Assembly: GCA_944389945.1 (NCBI GenBank)
Contig: CALXOF010000001.1
Location: 67,016-131,015, forward strand
Direction of reading: 5' to 3'
DNA from: an uncultured Kiritimatiellota bacterium
GTDB lineage: Bacteria > Verrucomicrobiota > Kiritimatiellia > RFP12 > DVOR01
Length of the DNA stretch: 64,000 nt
In this document: piece after piece, positions 27,370-36,955 of the stretch
How the letters are laid out: every line of letters starts with the position of its first letter
Numbering within the stretch: position 1 is the stretch's first letter
The notes under the pieces: model-generated
What the model was told of the DNA's origin: nothing
Databases searched by the model: none
Seen by the model: the letters and a program-made list of their open reading frames with translations, nothing else
Position numbers and translations under genes: made by a program

Positions 27370-27407
27370 GGGGTGTCCTTTTGCCAGGTGCACGTAAAGT
27401 AAAACAA

Positions 27408-27452
27408 AAGTATACCCTTTTCCTACGCGAAAAGAAAGTAAAATCGATTGTC
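27408..27452 (-). promoter_or_regulatory. yajC upstream element with inverted repeat
   Basis: On the minus strand the inverted repeat CTTTTC/GAAAAG is followed by GGGTATACT (-10-like). Nearly the same block (CTTTTCCCGCGTGAAAAGGG then TATATT) occurs at 28648-28690 before the secD-like gene, so the two units share a duplicated control region. Confidence 0.5.
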
Positions 27453-27493
27453 TACTTCAAGCAAGTGACCACCGGTTGCACCGATGGCGGCGG

Positions 27494-28594
27494 TCAAGGA
27501 CGCTTTGACGAAGACTTTTGGGCTTGCTCTGGGGAGACGAAGTGAGATTCGATAATCTTGAGGGGGATGTGGAGGGCACCCGCGTTGAAGACACCGGCGA
27601 GGCGATTGGCCTCTTCCCAGGTGAAGTCTCCGGAAATCTGGCAATGGCCGCCGGTGATGGGCTCGCGCAGGACGGGGGCGGAGCGGACAATGTCGTCAAG
27701 GACGATGGCCATCTGCTCGCCGGTATGCTGGGCGGAAATCCGGGCGAGCTTGTCGGAGCCTGCGCGATTGAACTCCACGTTGATGACGTTGCCCCCGTGA
27801 AAGGAATCCTTGTCGGCGCGAGCTCTAATCACGCTATCGCCGGTGATGGTGGTGGAGGCGGCGCGGGAGAGGTACATTGGGCGGTAGGCCGTGCGCGAGC
27901 TGTCATCGTCGACGGGCCCGACGTATTCCAAGACGCATTCGTAGAGCACACTGGGCGATCCAAAGCGGGCGAGCAGGGTGGGGATGGTGGGGTCTTGGGC
28001 CAGTTGTCCCAGATAGTCTCGGGCTTGGGCGAGGGCAGGGGTTCCGCCGCTGGTCACGCGTTCGTAGCCTTTGGGTGTGCGGTTTGAGGCCATAGCGGCC
28101 TGGGCGAACTTGTCGTTCTCACGGGCGACGAGACGCAGCTCGAGGAAAGAGGTTTGTCCGACGCTTTTCTCGGCGGCTTCACACTGTTCAGCGGTGGCTC
28201 CGGCAATCTGAATGGAGAAGCGGTGCTCGCCGGTGATGGAAATGGAGACCTCATCGATAGCGAGGGCATCGAGTCGGCGGAGGAGCACCTCGCGGATAAA
28301 CTCATCGGCATGGCGTAGGTCTGCATTCACTTTGGCGGCGGCTTGGGCTTCGAGGACGCGGAGGTGATCTGGGGCAAGTGCGTCGATATTCTCAACCTTT
28401 TCGCTCAGGCAGACTTCTTCGAGCGCATCGCGCATCATCTTATCTTGGTCGATGGCGACGATAAAACTGGCGCCGCTCTGGGGGCCACGGTCTTTCCCCT
28501 TAGAGAAGAGGAGAAAGAGCGTAGCGACAATTAAAGTCGCCAGGACTGCACCGATGATTAAGATGGGGGTGTACCAATCCTTGACGTTCACCAT
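27494..28594 (-). CDS. Truncated SecD paralogue (P1 domain only)
   Basis: 366 residues with one N-terminal membrane helix (TPILIIGAVLATLIVATLFL), then a region collinear with the SecDF P1 domain of the neighbouring gene. Shared blocks include RRLDAL, RFSIQI, SFLELRLVAREN, YECVLEYVG, YRPMYLSRA and DDIVRSAPVLREPITGGH. The LGLDLQGG motif is lost and the frame ends at the point where SecD TM2 should begin. About 11 further codons in another frame (VKASLTAAIG versus QKGTLSAIIG in SecDF) show that a frameshift cut it short. Strong SD (AAGGAG) and conserved residues suggest it was or is expressed. It may be a decaying duplicate or a tethered periplasmic domain. Confidence 0.75.
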   Translation of the reverse strand: MVNVKDWYTPILIIGAVLATLIVATLFLLFSKGKDRGPQSGASFIVAIDQDKMMRDALEEVCLSEKVENIDALAPDHLRVLEAQAAAKVNADLRHADEFIREVLLRRLDALAIDEVSISITGEHRFSIQIAGATAEQCEAAEKSVGQTSFLELRLVARENDKFAQAAMASNRTPKGYERVTSGGTPALAQARDYLGQLAQDPTIPTLLARFGSPSVLYECVLEYVGPVDDDSSRTAYRPMYLSRAASTTITGDSVIRARADKDSFHGGNVINVEFNRAGSDKLARISAQHTGEQMAIVLDDIVRSAPVLREPITGGHCQISGDFTWEEANRLAGVFNAGALHIPLKIIESHFVSPEQAQKSSSKRP

Positions 28595-28647
28595 GGTGCG
28601 CTCCTTGTGTTCGTTATCCTTTGCCAAGTCTCGTTAATGCTAAGGAG

Positions 28648-28690
28648 GAATATACCCTTTTCACGCGGGAAAAGAAAGCGAAATTGATTG
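28648..28690 (-). promoter_or_regulatory. Duplicated upstream element of secD-like gene
   Basis: A second copy of the yajC upstream block: inverted repeat CTTTTC/GAAAAG, then GGGTATATT. It lies about 50-100 bp before the secD-like start. Confidence 0.45.
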
Positions 28691-28816
28691 CGGCCGATGT
28701 GTTCTGGAATGTTTCCACGAAGATGTGGCTTGTGCATGTGGCGGCGAAGCCATTGAGCAAGCGGCGTTAGCCACCGTCCTAGGTCTGACAACGTGTTTTA
28801 GTGCCGGAGACGGGGA

Positions 28817-28846
28817 AGAAAAAGGGCGGCGAGGTATTCGCCGCCC
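28817..28846 (-). terminator. Terminator of the efflux operon
   Basis: On the minus strand GGGCGGCGA, a 5-nt loop and TCGCCGCCC are followed by TTTTTCTT, 27 bp after the stop of the stefin-like lipoprotein. This places that gene inside the efflux transcription unit. Confidence 0.85.
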
Positions 28847-28872
28847 GATTGCGTGTCTGTTGGGGGGAGGGG

Positions 28873-29361
28873 TTACTCGGCGGGGAGTTCGTTGACGGAG
28901 ATGAGCTTGGAGGGCTCGCCGGTGTGGGGGAGGGGGCGGTGGATGATGACGGCGTAGCGGGTACGGCCGTCTTCAGAGGTGCAGAGGTATTTGTAGTTGA
29001 GGCCGTTGACGACCTGGATGGCGACGGATTGGGGGCGGAGGTTTTGGGCCTTGGTACCGCGGGTGGCGGCGGTGAAGACGTCGCGGTGCTCGGGGTCGAG
29101 AACTTGGTAATCAGAGTAGGCGCCAACGAGGGCGGCTTCGCCGCTGGAAGTTTGGAGGCTTGGAAGCTTGGAGGCTTGGCTTTCTTGGCGGGGCTCCGCC
29201 CCACGCCCCGGCTGTTCGGCGGTGGGCGGGGTGACGGGAGTGGCGGGGGTGAGCTCGACGGCCGGGATGGGGGTGGCGGCGGGCTCGGTGTTCCAGAGGG
29301 TGCCGGTGCATCCGGTGAGGGCGAGTGCGGCGGCGAGGGGGAGGAGGGTGGAGTTGCGCAT
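28873..29361 (-). CDS. Stefin/cystatin-like lipoprotein
   Basis: 162 residues. The lipoprotein signal is LLPLAAALALTGC. After a low-complexity linker the C-terminal ~85 residues resemble type 1 cystatins (stefins): LVGAYSDYQ (N-terminal Gly), AIQVVNGLNYKYLC (the QVVxG inhibitory loop and NY) and HRPLPHTGEPSKL (second loop LPH). In known cystatins these three elements form the wedge that blocks papain-like proteases. The linker segment GRGAEPRQESQASKLPSLQT is encoded by intergenic-type repeat DNA (29143-29213). GAGGAACGACC precedes the ATG. It is the last gene of the efflux operon, 70 bp after the OMF gene. Confidence 0.75.
   Translation of the reverse strand: MRNSTLLPLAAALALTGCTGTLWNTEPAATPIPAVELTPATPVTPPTAEQPGRGAEPRQESQASKLPSLQTSSGEAALVGAYSDYQVLDPEHRDVFTAATRGTKAQNLRPQSVAIQVVNGLNYKYLCTSEDGRTRYAVIIHRPLPHTGEPSKLISVNELPAE
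29143..29213. repeat. O8a/Gc75 repeat block inside a coding region
   Basis: TTTGGAGGC/TTGGAAGC/TTGGAGGC/TTGG octamers are followed by GGCGGGGCTCCGCCCCACGC, a Gc75-type piece. This block is otherwise only seen between genes, but here it forms an in-frame part of the stefin-like lipoprotein's linker. Confidence 0.8.
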
Positions 29362-29431
29362 GGTCGTTCCTCGTGGGGGTTGCAGTTTAGGTGAAAGGGG
29401 CGCGCGGAGGGGACGCCTCCGCGCGAGTGGG

Positions 29432-31159
29432 TTAGCGTGCCTGGGTGGCGCCGTCGGGGGAGGGGGAGATGCCGTCGGGGGCGGGCTTCTCCTCGGTGGC
29501 GTTGTCGCCGGTGGGAGCGGCGGCGGGCGCGGGCGCCGGGGTGGCCGGGGTGAGGGGCACGGCGGGCGCGGGTGCGGGCTGGGCGAGGGGCGCGAGGAGG
29601 GGCTCGCTGGGGGCGTTGCCGCCGAAGAGGGCGGTGGGGGTGTCCTCGTTTTCTTCGCCTTGCCAACCGCCGCAGAGGGCGCGGTAGAGGGCGATTTGCT
29701 GCTTGGCGATCTCGCCTTCTGAGGAGACGCGGGCATCGTCGAGGTTGAGGACCTGGCGCTGGGCGTCGAGGAGGTCGAAGAAGTCACCGATACCGGCGTC
29801 GTAGGAGTTGCCGGCGATCTCGTAGGCGTCCTGGGCGGCGCGGACGCCCTGGCGGAGCTCGCTGAGGCGCTGGCGCTCTTGGGTGCAACCGGAGAGGGCG
29901 TCGCGGATGTCGGCGAGGGCGGAGATGACGGTGTGCTCGTAGTCGGCGAGGGCGGCCTTCTGCTGCTCGGTGCGGATGTCGATGTTGGCGACGATCTGGC
30001 CACCGTGGAAGATGGGGAGGGTGACGCCGGGGCCGATACCGTAGACGTGGCTATCCCAGTCGAAGAGGTCGCCGAGGTGGACGGAGTCAAGGCCGAAGTT
30101 GCCGGAGATGTAGACGGTGGGGTAGCGCTCGGCCTTGGCGGAGCCAAGGGTGTCGGTGGCGGCCTTGAGGCGGCGCTCGGAGGCGTAGACGTCGGGGCGA
30201 CGGCGGATGGCGTTGGCGGGGATGCCGTCATCCAGGTTGAGGTCCTTGGCGGCGGGGATGGCGGTGGGGCGGAGGCCGATGGCCTTGCGGCCCTCTTCGC
30301 GGGCGTCGCCGGTCTGGGCCTGGGTGGCCATGAAGTCGGGAATGTCGACGATCTCCGGGGGGAGGGTGCCGGGGGCGACGCCGCAGAGGAGGGCGATGGC
30401 GTCTTCGGCGGCGGTGATCTGGGCCTTGAGGGCGGGGATGGTGGCGGCGGTGTTGTGGAGGTCGTACTCGGCCTGGGAGAGGACGAGGGCGGTGGTGAGG
30501 CCGCTGGCGTGACGGTCGGCGAGGAGGTCGTAGTTGTCCTGCTGGAGGCGGAGGTTGTCCTGGGCGACCATGAGTCGGCCTTGGAGGGTGCGGAGCTCGA
30601 CGTAGTAGGTGGCGAGGTCCGCGGAGACGGCGACCCACATGGCCTTGAGGTCGGCCTCGGAGGCCTGGGCCTCGGCTTCGGCGGCGTCGACGAGGTAGGT
30701 GTTCTTGCCGAAGAGGTCGAGCTCCCAACGGGCGGAGGCGTTGAGGGTGTAGTTGGAGTAGCGGTCGTAACCGGCGCGGCCGTAGTGGGAGGTACGGTTA
30801 CGGGAGACGTCGGCGCCGAGGTCGGCCTGGGGCCAGAGGGCGCCTTCCTGGTAACGCCAGGTGGCGCGCGCGGCGGCGAGGTTAGCGCGTGCGGCGGCGA
30901 GGTTGCGGTTGGCGGCGTAGGCCTTGGCGAGGAGGCGGTTGAGGGGCTCATCGGCGAAGGCCTGCCACCAAGCATCGAGCTCGGGGGCGGGGGCGTCGCG
31001 GAGGAGGCCGGGGAGGGCCTCCTTGCGGGTGTCCTTGGCGACGGAGGCGGCGTCAAGGACGTCGGTGACGGGGCGCTCCGCGTAGGGCTTGTGGTTGGGG
31101 ATGGTGCACCCGGCGGCGAGCGTCAGGATGAGACAGAGGGTGAGGGTGGAGGTTTTCAT
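29432..31159 (-). CDS. Outer-membrane efflux lipoprotein (NodT/OprM family)
   Basis: 575 residues. A lipoprotein signal ([16 protein letters not shown]) is followed by two tandem OEP repeats. Typical motifs are [48 protein letters not shown] and [13 protein letters not shown]. It forms the TolC-like channel of the RND pump. The ~70-residue C-terminal Ala/Pro/Thr-rich tail after ALCGGWQ is longer than in OprM. The start ATG 31159 overlaps the RND gene stop (ATGA), so translation is coupled. Confidence 0.93.
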   Translation of the reverse strand: MKTSTLTLCLILTLAAGCTIPNHKPYAERPVTDVLDAASVAKDTRKEALPGLLRDAPAPELDAWWQAFADEPLNRLLAKAYAANRNLAAARANLAAARATWRYQEGALWPQADLGADVSRNRTSHYGRAGYDRYSNYTLNASARWELDLFGKNTYLVDAAEAEAQASEADLKAMWVAVSADLATYYVELRTLQGRLMVAQDNLRLQQDNYDLLADRHASGLTTALVLSQAEYDLHNTAATIPALKAQITAAEDAIALLCGVAPGTLPPEIVDIPDFMATQAQTGDAREEGRKAIGLRPTAIPAAKDLNLDDGIPANAIRRRPDVYASERRLKAATDTLGSAKAERYPTVYISGNFGLDSVHLGDLFDWDSHVYGIGPGVTLPIFHGGQIVANIDIRTEQQKAALADYEHTVISALADIRDALSGCTQERQRLSELRQGVRAAQDAYEIAGNSYDAGIGDFFDLLDAQRQVLNLDDARVSSEGEIAKQQIALYRALCGGWQGEENEDTPTALFGGNAPSEPLLAPLAQPAPAPAVPLTPATPAPAPAAAPTGDNATEEKPAPDGISPSPDGATQAR

Positions 31160-34100
31160 TTGGTCTCGCGCTTGTGGGATTTGCCGAAGAGGGAGTAGGA
31201 GCCCTCGCGCATCTTCTCGAAGAGGGAGTAGAGCGCGGGGATCATGATCATGCCGGCGGTGGTGGCCGCGAGCATGCCGCTGTAGACGGTCGCGCCGAGG
31301 TGGACGCGGCTGGCGGCGCCGGCGCCGGTGGCGTAGACCATCGGGAGCACGCCGAGGATGAAGGTGAGGGCCGTCATGAGGACGGCGCGGAGACGCTCGG
31401 AGGCGCCTTCGCCGGCGGCGTCGATGATGCCGAGGCCCTGCTCGCGGCGCTGAGCGGCGAACTCGACCACGAGGATGGCGCTCTTGGCGGCGAGGGCGAT
31501 GAGGAGGAGGAGGCCGACCTGGGCGTAAATCGACAGGGAGATGCCGAAGTAGATGATGCCGAGGAAGGCGCCCACCACGCCGACGGTGATGGAGGTCATC
31601 ACGGGGAGCGGGAGGGTCCAACTTTCGTATTGGGCGACCAGGAAGAGGTAGCCGAAGACGAAGGCCGCGAGGACGAGGAGGCTGGTCTGGCCTTCGACGA
31701 TGGACTCCTGATAGGAGAGGTCGGTCCAGGCGAAGGAGAAGTCGCGGGAGAGGGACTCGCCGGCGACGCGCTTGACGGCGGCCATGGCCTCGCCGGAGGA
31801 GAAGCCCTCGGTGGCGCTGGCGCTGACACGCGCGGCCGGGAAGAGGTTGAAGCGGTTGTAGTTGCGCACGCCGCCGACGGTCTCGGTGTTCGCGAGGGCC
31901 GAGACGGGGACGAGGTTGCCCTCGGTGGAGCGGACGTAGAGGCGACCGATGTCGTCGCGCGTGGCGCGGCCGGACCAGTCGGACTGCACGATGACCTGGT
32001 TGACCTGCGTGCCGAGGTTGATGTCGTTCACGTAGTAGGAGCCCAGGTAGTTCTGCAGGGTCGAGAAGACGGTGGCGACGGGGACCTTGTAGGACTCGGC
32101 CTTGGTGCGGTCGACGGTCAGCTCGAGGTGGGGCGTGCCGGAGGTGTAGGGCGAGAAGGCGCGGGCGATCTCAGGGGCCTGGCTGAGGGAGGCCAGGAAG
32201 GACTTGAGGTTCTGCTCGATGATCTCGGGGTCGGTGGAGGAGAGCGACTGGAAGTAGAGGCTCATGTCACCCGAGACGCCGAGGCCCTGGATGGAGGGCG
32301 GCAGCATGGCGAAGAACTTGCCTTCGTGGTAGCGCGCGGCGATCTCCTGGATCTTCTTCTGGATGGCCCAGGCGGATTGGTCGGGGTCGGTGCGCTCAGC
32401 CCAAGGCTTGAGGGCGACGATGACCATGCCGGTGCTCTCGGCGTTGCCGGAGATCATAGCCCAGCCGATGACGGACATGGTGCTCTTGACGCCGGGAATC
32501 TGGCGGACCTCAGCATCAAAGCGCTTGATGAAGTCGTCGGTGACGGCACGGTTGGTGCCCTCACGCAACGCGACGTCAACGAAGACGACGCCTTGGTCTT
32601 CCTCGGGGAGGAAGGAGGTGGGGGTCATGTTGTAGCTCACGGCCACGCCGGCAAAGCAGAGGAGCAGGAGCATGAGGGTGAGCAGGCGGCGGGCCGCGAA
32701 GAAGCGGGCCAGCGCGCCGTAGCGCACGCGCACCCAGTCGAGGCCCTTGTTGAACCACGTGAAGGGGTCCCACACCTTGGTGTGCGGCTTGGGCGCACCG
32801 AGAATGGTGGCGCAGATGGCCGGGGAGAGGGTGAGGGCGTTGACGGCCGAGAAGAGGATGGCCATCGACATGGTGACGGCGAACTGCGAGTAGATTCGGC
32901 CGGTGATGCCGCCGACGAAGCCGACCGGCGCGAAGATGGCCAACAACACCAGCGTGGTGGCGACGACCGGGCCCGTCACTTCGTGCATGGCCAGAAGGGT
33001 GGCGGTCTTGCGGTCGAGCTTGTTCTTGTCCATGTGGTGCTGAACGCGCTCCACCACCACGATGGCGTCGTCAACCACCGAGCCGATGGCCAGAACCAAG
33101 GCGAAGAGGGAGATGGTGTTGATGGTGTAGCCGAAGAGCTTCAGCATCAGGAAGGTGCAGAGCAGCGACACGGGGATGGCGCAGAGCGGCACGAAGGTGG
33201 CGCGGATGTCCTGCAAGAAGACGTAGCAGACGATCAACACGAGGACGAAGGTCTCGATGAGGGTCTTGATGATTTCGTCGATGGAGACCTGCACGAACTC
33301 GGTGGAGTCGTAGGCGATGGTGTACTCGAGGTCGCCGGGGAAGGTGGGCTCGAGCTCTTTGAGGGTCTTGCGGACATTCTCCATGGCCTCGATGGCGTTG
33401 GTGCCCGGGGTCTGCTCAATGCCCATGGAGACGGCGTCCAGGCCGTTGAAGTAGCCGGTGTTGGAGTAGCTCTGCTCACCGAGCTCGACGCGGGCGACGT
33501 CGCGGATGCGGACGAGGCCTCCTTCGTCGGCGGAACGGACGACGATGTCCTCGAACTCGCGGACGGTGCTCAGGCGGCCCTGGGCGATGATGGAGAAGGT
33601 GTCTTGGACGTTGACGTCAAGGACGGGGGAGGCGCCGACGGAGCCGAGGGCGGCCTGGAGGTTCTGCGCCTCGATGGCGGAGATGACGTCGGAGGCGTCG
33701 AGGCCCTGGGCGGCCAGGCGCTCGGGGTCGAGCCAAATGCGCATGGCCATACGGGCGCCGTGGACGTCCGCGCCGCCCACGCCGTGCACACGCAGGATGG
33801 CGTCGCGCACGTTGGAGTAAAGGAAGTCGGAGATTTCCAGCTTGCTCAGCTCACCGCTGGGGGAGCGGAAGGAGATGAAGCCGAGGGTGGAGTCGGAGCG
33901 GGTCTCGACGTTCACGCCCTGCTGGGTGACTTCCTTGGGGAGCTTGGACTCGGCCTGGGCCACGCGGTTCTGCACGCGGACCTGGGCGATGTCGCGGTCC
34001 GTGCCCACGGCGAAGGTCACGTTCAGGCGGTAACGGCCCGAGTCCGTGCAGGAGGAGCTCATGTAGAGCATGTCTTCGACGCCGTTGACCGCCGACTCGA

Positions 34101-34392
34101 TCGGGATGGCCACGGAGTTCGCCAGGTCCACGGCGTTGGCGCCGGGGTAGGTGCAGCTCACGCTCACGGAGGGCGGGGTGACCTCCGGGTACTGCGCGAT
34201 CGGCAGGGACTGGATGGCGATGACGCCGACGATGGACATCACCAGGGCGATGACCACCGCGAAGCGCGGGCGATTGATGAAGATGCGCGAGAAGATGCTC
34301 TGCTTGGGCAACTCCTCGACCATCTTGCGGACGGACTCGCGCTCATTCGCCTCGAGCTCCTCGAGGCTCATGATCCTTTCTTGCTCGGCCAT
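31156..34392 (-). CDS. RND efflux transporter, HAE1 (AcrB/MexB) family
   Basis: 1078 residues. It has the large AcrB-type organisation with twelve helices and two periplasmic loops. TM1 is preceded by [13 protein letters not shown] and followed by [16 protein letters not shown]. The proton-relay pair is in [18 protein letters not shown], and the docking/pore region includes [15 protein letters not shown]. The N-terminal extension of about 30 acidic residues is longer than in AcrB. It expels hydrophobic and amphiphilic compounds, powered by protons. It is 24 bp downstream of its membrane-fusion partner. Confidence 0.95.
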   Translation of the reverse strand: MAEQERIMSLEELEANERESVRKMVEELPKQSIFSRIFINRPRFAVVIALVMSIVGVIAIQSLPIAQYPEVTPPSVSVSCTYPGANAVDLANSVAIPIESAVNGVEDMLYMSSSCTDSGRYRLNVTFAVGTDRDIAQVRVQNRVAQAESKLPKEVTQQGVNVETRSDSTLGFISFRSPSGELSKLEISDFLYSNVRDAILRVHGVGGADVHGARMAMRIWLDPERLAAQGLDASDVISAIEAQNLQAALGSVGASPVLDVNVQDTFSIIAQGRLSTVREFEDIVVRSADEGGLVRIRDVARVELGEQSYSNTGYFNGLDAVSMGIEQTPGTNAIEAMENVRKTLKELEPTFPGDLEYTIAYDSTEFVQVSIDEIIKTLIETFVLVLIVCYVFLQDIRATFVPLCAIPVSLLCTFLMLKLFGYTINTISLFALVLAIGSVVDDAIVVVERVQHHMDKNKLDRKTATLLAMHEVTGPVVATTLVLLAIFAPVGFVGGITGRIYSQFAVTMSMAILFSAVNALTLSPAICATILGAPKPHTKVWDPFTWFNKGLDWVRVRYGALARFFAARRLLTLMLLLLCFAGVAVSYNMTPTSFLPEEDQGVVFVDVALREGTNRAVTDDFIKRFDAEVRQIPGVKSTMSVIGWAMISGNAESTGMVIVALKPWAERTDPDQSAWAIQKKIQEIAARYHEGKFFAMLPPSIQGLGVSGDMSLYFQSLSSTDPEIIEQNLKSFLASLSQAPEIARAFSPYTSGTPHLELTVDRTKAESYKVPVATVFSTLQNYLGSYYVNDINLGTQVNQVIVQSDWSGRATRDDIGRLYVRSTEGNLVPVSALANTETVGGVRNYNRFNLFPAARVSASATEGFSSGEAMAAVKRVAGESLSRDFSFAWTDLSYQESIVEGQTSLLVLAAFVFGYLFLVAQYESWTLPLPVMTSITVGVVGAFLGIIYFGISLSIYAQVGLLLLIALAAKSAILVVEFAAQRREQGLGIIDAAGEGASERLRAVLMTALTFILGVLPMVYATGAGAASRVHLGATVYSGMLAATTAGMIMIPALYSLFEKMREGSYSLFGKSHKRETK

Positions 34393-34416
34393 GGTTGGGG
34401 CTCCTCCTGCGTGACC

Positions 34417-35637
34417 TTACTTCGCGAGGGTGACGGCCGCTGTCTGGGGCTGGGCGTTCGGCGAGGGGTTCACCACGTTCAGGTTCGCGCCCTCGATGAC
34501 GTTCACGACGCCCTCGGTCACCACTTCTTCGCCGACCTGCAGACCGGACTTGACCTCGACCATGCCATCGATGCGGGCGCCGATGACGATGGCGCGACGG
34601 GCGGCCTTGCCGTTCTCATTGATGTAGACATAGTCGCCGGTGGCGTTGGCCAGGACGGCGTTGGCGGGGATGGTCATCGCCTCCGTGGGCTTGGCCTCGC
34701 TGAGGAGGACGGTGACGTAGGCGTTGGAGAGGAGGAGCTGGTCGGGGTTCGCGAAGGCGTAGCGCACGGGCAACGAGGCCGTCTCCATGCTCATCTCGTT
34801 GCCGATGAAGTCGGCCTTGCCGTCGTGGGCGTAGATGGAGCCGTCGGCCAGGCGGATCTGGGCGCGGATGGCGTCGGAGGCCAGGCCCTGCGTGCCGGCG
34901 ATCGTCTTGCCCTGCAGGTAGGCGCGGTCAGGCACGGAGAAGACCACGCGCACGGGGTCCATCTGCACGATGCGCGCCAGCGTGCCCAGCGAAGGCGACA
35001 CATAGTCGCCCTTCTTCAACAGGCTCTGGCCGATGCGGCCGGAGATGGGCGCGCGGATCTCGCAGTAGCCCAGGTTGATCTCGGCGCTCTTGAGGTCGGC
35101 CTTGCACTGTTCGATGGAGGCCTGGGCCTCGAGTTTGTCGGCGTAGGCCTGGTCGACCTCCGCCTCGGTGACGGAGCGCTTGTCCACCTTGCTGATACGC
35201 TCATAGTAGCGGTTCGCGTTCTCGCTGCGGGCCTCGGCCTCGGCGAGGGCGGCCTTCGCCTGGGCCACGCGGGCCTCGTAGACGCGCGGGTCGATGCGGT
35301 AGAGCAGGTCGCCTTCCTTCACCATGGCGCCTTCCTGGAAGGCCACGGCGTCGATGGTGCCGTCGATCTGCGCGCGCAGGTCCACGTCCTGGATGGGCTC
35401 CACGTGGCCCATAAAGCTCTGGGGCGGGTTGATGGCCTTCAGCGTCACCTGGGCGGTCTCCACCGTCACGGGCTTGACGGCGGCGGCTGCGGCGGCCTCT
35501 TCAACGGCCTTGGCCTGCGCCTTCTTGGCCTGGCTGCTGGCATAGATGGAGTGGGCGAACCAGCCCAGGCCCATCGCCACAATCACGCTCAGCAACAGAC
35601 CGATCGTCGCGCTCAACGGACTCTTCTTCTCTTCCAT
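34417..35637 (-). CDS. RND periplasmic adaptor (membrane fusion protein)
   Basis: 406 residues. An N-terminal anchor helix (ATIGLLLSVIVAMGLGWFA) is followed by the lipoyl/barrel-sandwich half-motif GHVEPIQDVDLRAQIDG, an alpha-hairpin (AKAALAEAEARSENANRYY), the second lipoyl half RAPISGRIGQS and beta-barrel domains (PDRAYLQG, VYINENGKAARR). It is unlipidated, unlike E. coli AcrA. ATG 35637 is preferred with AGGAG 9 bp upstream; GTG 35643 is the alternative. The gene begins 2 bp after the tetR stop. Confidence 0.93.
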   Translation of the reverse strand: MEEKKSPLSATIGLLLSVIVAMGLGWFAHSIYASSQAKKAQAKAVEEAAAAAAVKPVTVETAQVTLKAINPPQSFMGHVEPIQDVDLRAQIDGTIDAVAFQEGAMVKEGDLLYRIDPRVYEARVAQAKAALAEAEARSENANRYYERISKVDKRSVTEAEVDQAYADKLEAQASIEQCKADLKSAEINLGYCEIRAPISGRIGQSLLKKGDYVSPSLGTLARIVQMDPVRVVFSVPDRAYLQGKTIAGTQGLASDAIRAQIRLADGSIYAHDGKADFIGNEMSMETASLPVRYAFANPDQLLLSNAYVTVLLSEAKPTEAMTIPANAVLANATGDYVYINENGKAARRAIVIGARIDGMVEVKSGLQVGEEVVTEGVVNVIEGANLNVVNPSPNAQPQTAAVTLAK

Positions 35638-35639
35638 GA

Positions 35640-36248
35640 TCACTTGCTCCTAATGCCTTGAACAATGAAATCCAAACCTGCCGCCACCGTCTCCACGACG
35701 TCGATCGGCATCTTGTAAAGCCAGGCCTCCCGCAGCGTCCCGAAGAAGGCCCCGGTCATCAAGGTCGTCACCTGCTCCACGGAGAGGGGCGTCTCGATGA
35801 TGCCATTATCCTTCATCCAGCGCAGGCGCTCGCGCAACCGCTCAAAGGGGTCGGTCACCAGCAGGTTTTCCAGCTTCTTCGCCAGGCTCTGCTTCAGGGC
35901 CTCGCCCCATTCCACGCGGCTCATCATGAAGACCGTGAAGCGCTTCAGCTCACGGTGCGACGCCACCGCCTCCGCCCACGCCACAAAGGCGTCGCGGATG
36001 TCTTCCGGCGTCTGCGCCTCCTCCACGCCCTTCAGCGGCTCATAGATTGAGTGCTCGCGCTCGATGAGCTCCGCCAGCAAGTCTTCTTTCGACTTGAAGT
36101 GCCAGAAGACCGCGCCCTTCGTCAGGTGGATGCGCTTGGCGATGTCGCTGAACGTCGTCAGCGCGTAACCGCGCTTGGAAAAGCAGTCCAGGGCCACCGA
36201 CAGGATGGCCCTCCGCGTTTCCATGGCTTCTTCTTTCGTTCTGCGCAT
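35640..36248 (-). CDS. TetR/AcrR family repressor of the efflux operon
   Basis: 202 residues. It starts MRRTKEEAMETRRAIL, the typical AcrR/TtgR opening. The HTH is ALTTFSDIAKRIHLTKGAVFWHFKSKEDLL. The ligand-binding C-terminal half includes LMTGAFFGTLREAWLY, similar to AcrR. ATG 36248 is chosen over upstream codons, which would overlap the promoter. It is the first gene of the operon tetR-MFP-RND-OMF-stefin, so it represses its own transcript. The palindrome over the promoter spacer at 36283-36306 is the probable operator. Confidence 0.93.
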   Translation of the reverse strand: MRRTKEEAMETRRAILSVALDCFSKRGYALTTFSDIAKRIHLTKGAVFWHFKSKEDLLAELIEREHSIYEPLKGVEEAQTPEDIRDAFVAWAEAVASHRELKRFTVFMMSRVEWGEALKQSLAKKLENLLVTDPFERLRERLRWMKDNGIIETPLSVEQVTTLMTGAFFGTLREAWLYKMPIDVVETVAAGLDFIVQGIRSK

Positions 36249-36278
36249 GACTCTGGTTTCCGGATAAAGATGCCGCGT

Positions 36279-36307
36279 ATTATACAAACCTTCCAAAAGG
36301 TATGCAA
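36279..36307 (-). promoter_or_regulatory. Efflux operon promoter with overlapping TetR operator
   Basis: On the minus strand TTGCAT (36307-36302), 17-bp spacer, TATAAT (36284-36279). The spacer holds an inverted repeat: TGCATACCTT, 4-bp centre, AAGGTTTGTA (36283-36306), with 8 of 10 positions symmetrical. Binding of a TetR dimer here would block RNA polymerase. Confidence 0.8.
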
Positions 36308-36414
36308 GCCTTTTTCGGGTGTTTTGCCTTCGCCCTGTGCATCTTTGTGCACACCCGCAGCGCGCTCAATTTGGGCGAGTGGCGCGCCCTGCGGCCCAGC
36401 GTCCCTACCTTATA
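36308..36414. other. Gap between efflux promoter and bPH terminator
   Basis: Apart from a GTGCATCTTTGTGCAC hairpin (36336-36351) I see nothing defined here. Confidence 0.4.
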
Positions 36415-36445
36415 TAAAAGAGACGGGCCTCCCGGTGGGAAGCCC
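36415..36445 (-). terminator. Terminator after bPH gene
   Basis: On the minus strand GGGCTTCCC, loop ACC, GGGAGGCCC (one G-T pair), then GTCTCTTTTAT, 28 bp after the stop. Confidence 0.7.
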
Positions 36446-36472
36446 ATCCTGTTGCATCTTCGCGGAGAGGAA

Positions 36473-36850
36473 TTACGCCTTGGTAACGTGGCTGGCGAGC
36501 AGACGCTGGACGGCGTAGACATCAACCGAGCTGTTGAAGGTCTTGTCGACGACCAGGCTGGAGGAGACCCAAATCTTGAGCTCCGCGTCAAGGTCGAAGT
36601 GGCCCGCGGTTTCCACGCTGAAGAACGAAATCGCGCGATAGGGGATGGACCTCATGTCCACCTTCTTGCCGGTGAGTCCCTGCTTGTCGACCAAGATGAG
36701 CCGACGAGAGGTGAAGATGTAAACGTCGCGGATGAGCTTGAAGGCCATCTCGACCTCTTCGTCCTCCAGGAGGAGCCGACCGTAATCTTTCTTGATGTCT
36801 TCCGCGCTGACGGTGTGCGCATTGTCCAACAGGGCGCCAATGAGTCCCAT
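36473..36850 (-). CDS. PH-domain protein (PF08000-like)
   Basis: 125 residues without signal or membrane segment. The sequence LLEDEEVEMAFKLIRDVYIF, then TSRRLILVDKQGLTGKKVDM and IPYRAISFFSVETAGHFDLD, is the hallmark of the bacterial PH domain family bPH_1/DUF1696 (YvbH-like). Members are small cytosolic proteins of unknown function that form ring-like oligomers in solved structures. AAGGAGACC precedes the ATG. It is monocistronic, with its own terminator. Confidence 0.88.
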   Translation of the reverse strand: MGLIGALLDNAHTVSAEDIKKDYGRLLLEDEEVEMAFKLIRDVYIFTSRRLILVDKQGLTGKKVDMRSIPYRAISFFSVETAGHFDLDAELKIWVSSSLVVDKTFNSSVDVYAVQRLLASHVTKA

Positions 36851-36955
36851 GAAGGTCTCCTTTTAGGTATGAATCAGGTGGGTAACAATCCCACGAACAC
36901 TTATAGTCTATAGCATTGATGCATCCCCTGTCAAGGTATTGAGCAGGGGTGTCCG

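Noticed and set aside
23848..27402. 1184-codon open frame opposite secDF
   Set aside because: It is antisense to secDF, yajC and tRNA-Ser and has shadow-type composition.
31174..35661. 1495-codon open frame opposite the efflux genes
   Set aside because: It is an antisense shadow of the RND and MFP genes with low-complexity composition.
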